The position numbers were made by a program, and so were the translations under genes. This document shows positions 54,200 to 61,078 of a stretch of DNA of 64,000 bases, piece by piece. Source of the stretch: Pedobacter nanyangensis (GTDB lineage Bacteria; Bacteroidota; Bacteroidia; Sphingobacteriales; Sphingobacteriaceae); the NCBI RefSeq assembly GCF_003313505.1, contig NZ_QMHO01000012.1, forward strand, positions 86,535 to 150,534, written 5' to 3'. The first letter of the stretch is position 1; the number at the start of each line of letters is the position of its first letter. The notes under the pieces were generated by a model. That model searched no databases and had not been told where the DNA came from. It worked only from the letters and a program-made list of their open reading frames with translations.

Positions 54200-57097
54200 A
54201 TGTTACGAGTAAATAGTTCAGCACCCTGTCAAATTGTGTATTCTTTATGCAAACACGATTATCTGGGCTATTTAATTGAACCACATATTGTTCAGCTTAA
54301 CCCGCAGGGCGATTTTTCGTTAACCTACCAACGTTTATTTACGCATACGGCGCAAGAATTTGCTAAACATTTAACTGAGCTGGATTTTAAACTGATCAAA
54401 ATCCTTGATGAAACCGAACAGGATTTCATTATCAAAAAATATTACAAAAAAGCCATTAGGCCCTTCGAGTTTTTCAGCAAGTTTTACGACCAAAAGTTTT
54501 ACGACTCGGTACGTCCCAAAATTGAAAAGAAACTGACCGAGGTACTGGAAATCCTTAAAACCAAAGGCGGCCTTTACCTGATGGACAAGGACGGTTGGCC
54601 TGCCGAACGAAAAATTGAACTGGCCACCGAGGCTTCGACCATTTTGTTCCACTTTAGGCGAAACGAGGTAGAAACCCGCTATTTCCCCACCATTAAATAC
54701 CAGGGCATGCGCATTGATTTTATGTTTAAGGATGCGCAGGTGATTTGCAACCAGCCCGCCTGGCTATTGCTTAATGATGTACTGTACTTTTTTGAGCAGG
54801 ATTTTGAAGGGAAAAAACTGACGCCCTTTTTGAACAAGCGTTACATCACCATCCCTAAAGCTACCGAGGAAACCTATTTTGAAAAGTTTGTTGCACCGCT
54901 GATTGAAAAATACCACGTGTATGCCGAAGGCTTTGAAATTAAAACCGAAAAACACGAGCCAAAAGCAACCATTAAGGTGATTTATGTAGAAAACGGTGTT
55001 TCCCAGATACAGCTTTATTTCAAATATGGAAGTTATTCTTTTGCCATGGGCAATGAGCACAAAGTAACGGTGAGGCTGCAAAAGGATGGCGACAACTATA
55101 CTTTTATCCGCATTAAGCGAAACATTGCATGGGAAAAACAACAGTTTGATTTCTTGACGAGCCTGGGCTTGAAAAAAGTGAGTGCGCTTTTCCACCATTT
55201 GGAGTTGCCCAACCTCAACGAAAACCATAATGCCTCCTATGCCATTATCAGCTGGGTAAACGAGCATATTGATGCCCTAAATGAAAAAGGTTTTGAGATA
55301 GAACAGGCCAGCAGCGCCAAACGATTTGTGTTGGGCAGCAATAAAATTGATTTCGAGATTAAGGAGGATAATGACTGGTTTGACATTAATGCCATTGTTT
55401 ATTTTGGCATTCACCCCATTCCGTTCATTTCCTTAAAACAGCATATCCTGCATAAAAAAAGGGAGTTTATTTTGCCTGATGGCGATATTGCGATTATTCC
55501 GGAGAAGTGGTTTACGCAGTACAGCAGCTTGTTTAGTTTGGCCGATGGCGGCAAACAGCTTAAACTTAAGAAATTCCATATTGGCCTGATCAACGATTTG
55601 GCAGAAGATAGCATTGCCAATGTAACGCTTGACCGTAAGCTGCAAAAACTGAACGATTTTGAGCAAATTGATGATTTTTCGATGCCCGAAAACTTCAAGG
55701 GCGATTTGCGCCATTATCAAAAAGCGGGCTACAATTGGTTTAGTTTTTTACGTGAATACAACTTTGGCGGCTGTTTGGCCGATGACATGGGCTTGGGTAA
55801 AACCATCCAAACCTTGGCCATGCTGCAAAAAATAAAGGAAGAAGATCTATTGGCAGGCAAGCACAGTACTTCGCTCATTATCATGCCTACTTCCTTAATT
55901 TATAACTGGCTTAACGAAGCTAAGAAATTCACGCCTTCGTTAAAAATATTATCCCATACGGGTACCAATCGGAATAAAGACCTTGCCCATTTGGATAAAT
56001 ATGATGTGGTGATTACCACATATGGCGTTACCCGAGTGGATGTGGATTTACTGCAGGGATTTTATTTCAACTACATCATTTTAGATGAAAGCCAGAACAT
56101 TAAAAATCCTTCTTCGAAATCGTTTAAAGCGGTAAGAACGTTGAAATCAAGGCATAAGTTGGTATTGAGCGGTACGCCGATAGAAAACTCGGTAAGCGAT
56201 CTTTGGACACAACTTACTTTCTTGAACCCAGGTTTGTTGGGCACACAATCGTTTTTTAACGAGGAGTACGTGCAAGCCATCGAAAAACGTAAGGATGAAG
56301 ATAAAGCCAAAAAGCTACAGGCCATTATCAAACCTTTTGTTTTGCGACGTACCAAGGAGCAAGTTGCGGCTGAATTACCTCCTAAAACCGAGCATATCTT
56401 TTATTGTGATATGAGCGAGGATCAGGCTACTTACTACGAAAAAACAAAATCGGCCTATCGTAACGACTTGCTGAGCAATATGGACAATGGCACTTATGCC
56501 AAAAAACAGATCCAGATTTTACAGGGCTTAACCGCACTGCGCCAATTGGCCAATCACCCCGTGATGATTGATGAGGCCTATACTTCTGATTCGGGCAAGT
56601 TTGAGAACGTGATGCACACTTTGGACAATGTGCTGGTGGGCGGGCATAAAGTGCTTATCTTTTCGCAGTTTGTCAAGCATTTGGAAATTTTCAGGAAACA
56701 TTTGGAGAAACGGCACATTAACTATAGCTATTTGGATGGAGGCACCAAGAACCGCGGAGAGATTGTAGCCGATTTCCAACAGAACGAAGAGATTAAAGTA
56801 TTCCTGATCTCGATCAAAGCAGGTGGTGTTGGCTTAAACCTTACCCAAGCAGATTATGTGTTTATCCTGGATCCGTGGTGGAACCCGGCCATTGAACAAC
56901 AGGCCATTGACCGTACCCATCGTATTGGTCAGGATAAAAAAGTGTTCATTTATAAATTCATTTCCAAAGACACGGTGGAAGAAAAAATATTGGCCTTGCA
57001 ACAGCGTAAAAAATCATTGGCCAGTTCGTTGATTACTACCGAAGAAAGCTTCTTTAAATCGCTAAGCAAGGAAGATATCCAGGAACTTTTGGCCTAG
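54200..57097 (+). CDS. SNF2-family DEAD/DEAH-type helicase
   Basis: 965 residues. The N-terminal 490 residues are a large uncharacterised region typical of bacterial SNF2 proteins. The motor has the P-loop DDMGLGKTIQTLAML near residue 527, motif Ia SLIIMPTSLIYNW, the Walker B box as ILDESQNIKNPSS near 630, VLSGTPIENSVSDLW, and the C-terminal lobe LISIKAGGVGLNLTQADYVF, DPWWNPAIEQQAIDRTHRIG. It translocates on DNA to remodel protein-DNA complexes. Two small genes follow on the same strand and may be partners. Confidence 0.93.
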   Translation: MLRVNSSAPCQIVYSLCKHDYLGYLIEPHIVQLNPQGDFSLTYQRLFTHTAQEFAKHLTELDFKLIKILDETEQDFIIKKYYKKAIRPFEFFSKFYDQKFYDSVRPKIEKKLTEVLEILKTKGGLYLMDKDGWPAERKIELATEASTILFHFRRNEVETRYFPTIKYQGMRIDFMFKDAQVICNQPAWLLLNDVLYFFEQDFEGKKLTPFLNKRYITIPKATEETYFEKFVAPLIEKYHVYAEGFEIKTEKHEPKATIKVIYVENGVSQIQLYFKYGSYSFAMGNEHKVTVRLQKDGDNYTFIRIKRNIAWEKQQFDFLTSLGLKKVSALFHHLELPNLNENHNASYAIISWVNEHIDALNEKGFEIEQASSAKRFVLGSNKIDFEIKEDNDWFDINAIVYFGIHPIPFISLKQHILHKKREFILPDGDIAIIPEKWFTQYSSLFSLADGGKQLKLKKFHIGLINDLAEDSIANVTLDRKLQKLNDFEQIDDFSMPENFKGDLRHYQKAGYNWFSFLREYNFGGCLADDMGLGKTIQTLAMLQKIKEEDLLAGKHSTSLIIMPTSLIYNWLNEAKKFTPSLKILSHTGTNRNKDLAHLDKYDVVITTYGVTRVDVDLLQGFYFNYIILDESQNIKNPSSKSFKAVRTLKSRHKLVLSGTPIENSVSDLWTQLTFLNPGLLGTQSFFNEEYVQAIEKRKDEDKAKKLQAIIKPFVLRRTKEQVAAELPPKTEHIFYCDMSEDQATYYEKTKSAYRNDLLSNMDNGTYAKKQIQILQGLTALRQLANHPVMIDEAYTSDSGKFENVMHTLDNVLVGGHKVLIFSQFVKHLEIFRKHLEKRHINYSYLDGGTKNRGEIVADFQQNEEIKVFLISIKAGGVGLNLTQADYVFILDPWWNPAIEQQAIDRTHRIGQDKKVFIYKFISKDTVEEKILALQQRKKSLASSLITTEESFFKSLSKEDIQELLA

Positions 57098-57153
57098 TAG
57101 CAGCACTTAGCTGATTTGTTTTTTACCTTTGACTTTAAACTTTTTATTTAAAA

Positions 57154-57417
57154 ATGCAGCCTTTCGATTTAATATTTAACAATACCGATTACGCCGTTTT
57201 TCCAGAAGGCAACGAAACCTATACGATCTACAAAGACGGGAAAGAATACCTGCAAATCCAGAAAGATGATGGCGAGCAGTGGATCAAATTTGATAAGGAG
57301 ACAGGCACTCCTGTATTTGAACCCGATGAAGAAGTGAATGCTTTGGGCAAACTTATTGCGGCCTATAAAGAGAACCCCGAAGAGGACGAAGATGAGGATA
57401 ACGAAGCGGAATTTTAG
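57154..57417 (+). CDS. small acidic protein, paralogue of the next gene
   Basis: 87 residues. It reads FNNTDYAVFPEGNETYTIYK then DGKEYLQIQKDDGEQWIKFD, and ends with a long acidic tail (EDEDEDNEAEF). The core Y.V.PEg..TYTI.K.GkEYLQI.K....W...D..T..PV.E..dEV is shared with the following gene. I do not recognise a named family. Its start is 57 bases after the SNF2 stop codon and its end abuts the next start, so the three are probably one operon. Confidence 0.75.
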   Translation: MQPFDLIFNNTDYAVFPEGNETYTIYKDGKEYLQIQKDDGEQWIKFDKETGTPVFEPDEEVNALGKLIAAYKENPEEDEDEDNEAEF

Positions 57418-57419
57418 TG

Positions 57420-57647
57420 ATGGAAGAATCTTTTCATTTTAAACTCCGCGGTGCCATTTACGAGGTTATTCCTGAGGAAGACCATACCTATACCATTTTT
57501 AAAAAGGGCGCTGAGTATCTACAGATTTTAAAGAACAGCAACCATAAATGGATGCGCATTGACTACAAAACAGATCTTCCTGTGCCAGAGGAAAACGACG
57601 AAGTAGAAGATATTGGCGCCGTGATAGACCGATATTTACTGAAGTAA
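57420..57647 (+). CDS. small protein, paralogue of the preceding gene
   Basis: 75 residues from the ATG at 57420; the upstream GTG overlapping the previous stop is less likely. It reads FHFKLRGAIYEVIPEEDHTY, TIFKKGAEYLQILK, HKWMRIDYKTDLPVPEENDE and ends VIDRYLLK without the acidic tail of its sister. The tandem pair clearly arose by duplication. The family is unknown to me; a role with the adjacent SNF2 helicase is possible on position alone. Confidence 0.75.
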   Translation: MEESFHFKLRGAIYEVIPEEDHTYTIFKKGAEYLQILKNSNHKWMRIDYKTDLPVPEENDEVEDIGAVIDRYLLK

Positions 57648-57730
57648 CGTCCTTTCCTCATTTCGGCTTGCCCGAATTGCCAACCCTACTCTGTCATTTC
57701 GAGCTTAGCAGAGAATTACCGACCCTACCC

Positions 57731-57900
57731 CGTCATCTCGACCTTGCGGAGAGATCTTTGAACTTTGTTATACACATTCAAAGATTTACTTAATTGAGTT
57801 TAAGATTTATCAGTAACGAGACAGAAAGGTCTTTGGCCCCTTAAAAAGCACGGTTTTTCATTTACATCTTCAAAGATTTCTCCACAAGGTCGAAATGACG
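57731..57900. repeat. REP-like palindrome of the GTCATCTCGACC family, left of the GIY-YIG gene
   Basis: CGTCATCTCGACCTTGCGGA (continuing GAGATCTTTGAA) at 57731-57762 is matched by the complementary arm 57869-57900, with a spacer of about 106 bases. A related single arm, GTCATTTCGAGCTTAGCAGA, lies just to the left at 57693. The same palindrome occurs at 58242-58372. Confidence 0.75.
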
Positions 57901-57906
57901 AATAAA

Positions 57907-58206
57907 CTACCATTCCAATATCTCAGGGCTTAAATCTTTCCACTCCCTATTGACTTGATTAATCAACATTTCCTTTTTAGTCCTATTCCATTTTTTTAAT
58001 TGCTTCTCTCTTGCAATTGCCTCTTCAATGGTTGTATATACCTCGTAATAAATACAAAAAATCAATTCATACTTTGCTGTAAATGAAGCGGGATAAATTT
58101 TGGTTCGATGTTCATACAGCCTATTTTGTAAATTAGAAGTAACACCGATATATAACGTGCTCCTTTGATAATTAGTCATGATATAAATACAGCCGCCCCT
58201 TACCAT
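57907..58206 (-). CDS. single-domain GIY-YIG nuclease
   Basis: 99 residues. GIY and YIG elements are in GCIYIMTNYQRSTLYIGVTS, followed by the catalytic arginine in NLQNRLYEHR and the metal glutamate in EEAIAREKQLKKWNRTKKEM. There is no other domain. Small stand-alone proteins of this type (UPF0213-like) are common in Bacteroidota and occur in many copies per genome; role unknown. This one is bracketed on both sides by palindromic repeats of the same family, 6 and 35 bases from its ends. Confidence 0.88.
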   Translation of the reverse strand: MVRGGCIYIMTNYQRSTLYIGVTSNLQNRLYEHRTKIYPASFTAKYELIFCIYYEVYTTIEEAIAREKQLKKWNRTKKEMLINQVNREWKDLSPEILEW

Positions 58207-58241
58207 GTTCTTTTTTTGTTTTATGAATGCCTACCCTATGT

Positions 58242-58372
58242 CGTCATCTCGACCCTGTGGAGAGATCTTTGAATTTTGTTAACTCTCATAATTTTTCATT
58301 TACCTATCCCAATTGCATATGCAAAGATTTAACTTCGTTGATTTTCAATTCTCCACAAGGTCGAAATGACGA
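58242..58372. repeat. REP-like palindrome of the GTCATCTCGACC family, right of the GIY-YIG gene
   Basis: CGTCATCTCGACCCTGTGGA (continuing GAGATCTTTGAA) at 58242-58273, and TTCTCCACAAGGTCGAAATG with ACGA ending at 58372. The arms are complementary with a few changes. It is the same family as 57731-57900, so the GIY-YIG gene lies between two copies. Confidence 0.75.
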
Positions 58373-58377
58373 AGTGC

Positions 58378-58866
58378 TTACCCTGCCCAACTGTCCCTAT
58401 CCAAACTGCGATAATGGATCGCCTCTGCCAGATGCTCAATTTCGATATTTTCACTATCCGCTAAATCAGCAATAGTACGGGCAACTTTCAGGATCCGATC
58501 ATAGGCCCTGGCAGATAAGCCCAGTTTTTCCATGGCCTGTTTAATCAACGAACGTCCCTGCTCATTTATTTGGCAAATTTGCCTCACCATATTGGCACTC
58601 ATCTGGGCGTTGGCATGAACTTCTTCCAATGTCGCAAACCGAGCGTCCTGTATCGTTCTTGCCTTCATTACCCTTTCCCTGATCAAATTGCTTTTCTCAG
58701 CTAAACGAGCTGACGACAGCTGCGAAAAGTTTACCGGTGTAACCTCCACATGCAGGTCTATCCTATCCAGCAAAGGCCCCGATATTTTGCTCAAATATTT
58801 TTGCACTACTCCTGGTGCGCATACACATTCCTTTTCAGGATGATTGTAAAAGCCACAGGGGCATGG
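58378..58866 (-). pseudogene. YifB/ComM-type Mg-chelatase-like AAA protein, C-terminal remnant only
   Basis: The frame is open from 58875, with an in-frame TAG at 58876-58878. Residues matching the family start at PCPCGFYNHPEKECVCAPG and continue VVQKYLSKISGPLLDRIDLH to the helical C-terminus (LGLSARAYDRILKVARTIAD). Full YifB proteins are about 500 residues; only 163 remain. The expected codon before PCPCG (usually MN) reads VTR, so the join lies at about 58866-58872, where an XRE gene begins on the other strand. ComM-type proteins help process DNA in transformation; this copy lacks its Walker motifs and must be inactive. Confidence 0.9.
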
Positions 58867-59315
58867 ACGCGTTACCTAGTTTGCGTATAAAACGAAAGGT
58901 GAAACTGCCTCTACCTAAGAAATACCCAATTAAACCCACTACTATCGGTGACCATCTCAAAAAAAGGAGGCTGAATTTGAAACTGAAACAAACAGATGTA
59001 GCCAAAATTTTGGGAGTACATCAAGAAACAATTTCTATTTGGGAGGATAATAAGAACAAACCACAAATTTTTCATTATCCCGCAATTCATAATTTTTTAG
59101 GTTATACAACTGTGTCTTTTGATGAATCTACATTCTCGGGTCGGGTTTCAGCTCTACGGTGGAAAAATGGACTTAGTTTTAAACAATTGGGCAGTTTGCT
59201 TGGCGCGGATCCATCAACAGTAAGTTCATGGGCAAATGGGGAATGCATACCTCCCAAGCTGAGGATGATCTGCATAGATAAAATTATTGAAAGTCTACTA
59301 AGCCAAAAGACATAA
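58863..59315 (+). CDS. XRE-type regulator with two helix-turn-helix regions, at the island edge
   Basis: 150 residues from the ATG at 58863; a GTG 16 codons upstream would lie inside the yifB remnant. After MDALPSLRIKRKVKLPLPKK and YPIKPTTIGDHLKKRRLNLK the first HTH is TDVAKILGVHQETISIWEDN (about residues 44-63) and a second, weaker one LGSLLGADPSTVSSWANGEC (about 115-134). The protein is of the type often found near integrative elements. It overlaps the yifB remnant by 4 bases, marking the boundary of inserted DNA. Confidence 0.8.
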   Translation: MDALPSLRIKRKVKLPLPKKYPIKPTTIGDHLKKRRLNLKLKQTDVAKILGVHQETISIWEDNKNKPQIFHYPAIHNFLGYTTVSFDESTFSGRVSALRWKNGLSFKQLGSLLGADPSTVSSWANGECIPPKLRMICIDKIIESLLSQKT

Positions 59316-59556
59316 AATTGGAGCATAAAGCAGATCGAAACATTCTAGATCTGGATAAAGAACAGACATGCAACCAGCTACTTGCGTTGCCATGTTTGCT
59401 TTATCCTGACGAAGGTTGTCAAATAAAGAGAATAGCAAAAGCATACGGAATGTTGGGAGGTCAGCGACCAGTTGAAATAAAGAAAAGGCAGCCGATAGCT
59501 AACTTTTCTTTGTAAAAAATTTATCAGGGCCGCCACTATGAGGTATCTGTAAAAAA

Positions 59557-60780
59557 TCAAGTAATGGGCTTGAAAGGTAGGGATTCCAACATTGATTCAA
59601 TCTCATACAAAAAAGTCTCCTTGTAATAGAAGCCGGTTTTACTGTAGGAATAGACATTGGCATGCTGATTAGGACTATCTTCCCTAACAGCTAGTTCACT
59701 TTCCATATCTACGACATCAGTGAGCTCGAAATTCTTTGTGATTTTTTCACAGTAACCATTCACACCTGGATTGGTGGGAAATACATAATTCCTGTACATA
59801 TTTGCGTCAACCGAGCGGTTTTGATTAAGTGATGGCGTTCGGGAAGATATGAAGGAAACTCCAAATGGGGTTTCCGAGCTATTGTTTTTTTCAAAGATAT
59901 ACTGCATGAAAAATTGGGGGATAATGTATTCCGGCTTAAAGCTATCAGACGTATTAGTAGTTTTAACAGAGAGAATGTATTTGAATGGATGGATGACGAT
60001 GTTGTTAATTAAGGTGGCGTATGCTGTCTGCAGATATCCTCTGGTTGACTTTATACCACCGAGATGGCCATCCTTTTCGTCGAAGAGCGAAAGTATTTCT
60101 TCTCCAAAAAGAAAATAGTCTAAAAGTTCCTCTGCCAATATGCCCTTTCTCTCAAAAAAATTCTGGATGACATTCTTATTAAGTGCGTTTTGGGTTAATA
60201 ACTCTGGTATCTGGCGTTCCGAAAATTCAGCATATCCAATACTTTCCTCACATGTCGTTGCTATCTCTTCTAAACGATCCTGAAGTAACAGCTTTCTATC
60301 CCTGCTGAATTTAGTAAATTGCATAACGCTCATATATAGCATTGTTTCGAAAAAATGCAAAACGGCTACCAATGAGTCCGAAAGCTGATAAATCTTGTAA
60401 TCGGCACCCTCCTTAATCTTGAACCGGGAAGCCTTGATCGTTTCAAAAGCTGGCTTGTTCAGCTCTTCCCAACATGCATGTACGGACTTGCCAAGATATA
60501 AACAAGGCATCCCTGCCAGATTAAATCTGCCGGTAGCCGCAATAGAACGTTTCTCGAAGGGTACATGTAGAATTTGTTTCAAGTCTGCGTCACCAGCCAA
60601 TATATCCTTCCTACATCTATAGAATCTAGGTGCTGCAGAAAAAACATGGGGAAACTCGCTAAGGTCAGTATGATGAAAATGTTTAAGATAGTAATCATCA
60701 AGCCATTCGATCGTGGTTTTGAAAACAGCCAAGCTTTTGATCAGATTTCCCGAGAGATACAGCTCTACAGTTTCAAGCAA
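59557..60780 (-). CDS. RES-domain protein, possible NAD+-targeting toxin
   Basis: 407 residues from a TTG at 60780. RES signatures: PRFYRCRKD with Arg55/Arg57, GRFNLAG (84-90), MPCLYLGKSVHACWEELN with Ser99 and Glu105/106. In RES-Xre toxin-antitoxin systems this domain degrades NAD+. The remaining 250 residues are unrecognised and largely helical, so this is longer than the usual 150-200-residue toxin. The frame is open 16 codons further upstream to 60828 without an ATG, and a 50-codon ORF ends in the other frame at 60819, suggesting a -1 frameshift (see the ORF at 60819-60971). Confidence 0.78.
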   Translation of the reverse strand: MLETVELYLSGNLIKSLAVFKTTIEWLDDYYLKHFHHTDLSEFPHVFSAAPRFYRCRKDILAGDADLKQILHVPFEKRSIAATGRFNLAGMPCLYLGKSVHACWEELNKPAFETIKASRFKIKEGADYKIYQLSDSLVAVLHFFETMLYMSVMQFTKFSRDRKLLLQDRLEEIATTCEESIGYAEFSERQIPELLTQNALNKNVIQNFFERKGILAEELLDYFLFGEEILSLFDEKDGHLGGIKSTRGYLQTAYATLINNIVIHPFKYILSVKTTNTSDSFKPEYIIPQFFMQYIFEKNNSSETPFGVSFISSRTPSLNQNRSVDANMYRNYVFPTNPGVNGYCEKITKNFELTDVVDMESELAVREDSPNQHANVYSYSKTGFYYKETFLYEIESMLESLPFKPIT

Positions 60781-60818
60781 CCCTGATGTAATTTTCAGAA
60801 TTTCATCCTTTCTCGTAA

Positions 60819-60971
60819 TCAGCTCCTGTTAATATGGCTAGAAGTATCTAAAGAGAGCATTTTTGAAGTCATCTCCGCGAAATTACGTTTGATCTCCGTT
60901 AAATAATCTTTTTCAATCCGTTGGTTAGGAATACGGAATAGCGGGTCATTGATTAAATCTGTTATACGCAT
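60819..60971 (-). CDS. 50-codon ORF, probable first part of the RES-domain gene before a frameshift
   Basis: ATG at 60969-60971 reads MRITDLINDPLFRIPNQRIE, then KDYLTEIKRNFAEMTSKMLS and LDTSSHINRS before TGA. A -1 shift at HINR (about 60828) continues without interruption as QELITRKDEILKITSG into the RES-domain frame, a smooth helical sequence. Either the gene is broken by a one-base deletion, or it is recoded, or the sequence has an error. There is no classical slippery heptamer. Confidence 0.55.
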   Translation of the reverse strand: MRITDLINDPLFRIPNQRIEKDYLTEIKRNFAEMTSKMLSLDTSSHINRS

Positions 60972-61078
60972 TGAAAGTAAATGTTAATTATTTGATAAGT
61001 CATGAAAATAAAAAAATCTGATTTTAACCCTAACGACTAATTCAATAAAAATGCGACATTTGTCACCTTTTTATTGGA

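Noticed and set aside
59318..59515. 65-codon plus-strand ORF between the XRE and RES genes
   Set aside because: It starts with a TTG, has no recognisable motif and no plausible ribosome-binding or promoter context. I keep it as non-coding, with low certainty.
58863..60780. A classical RES-Xre toxin-antitoxin operon
   Set aside because: The XRE gene is on the opposite strand, 240 bases from the RES gene's 3' end, and carries two HTH regions rather than the usual antitoxin architecture. A functional link is possible but the typical operon is not present.
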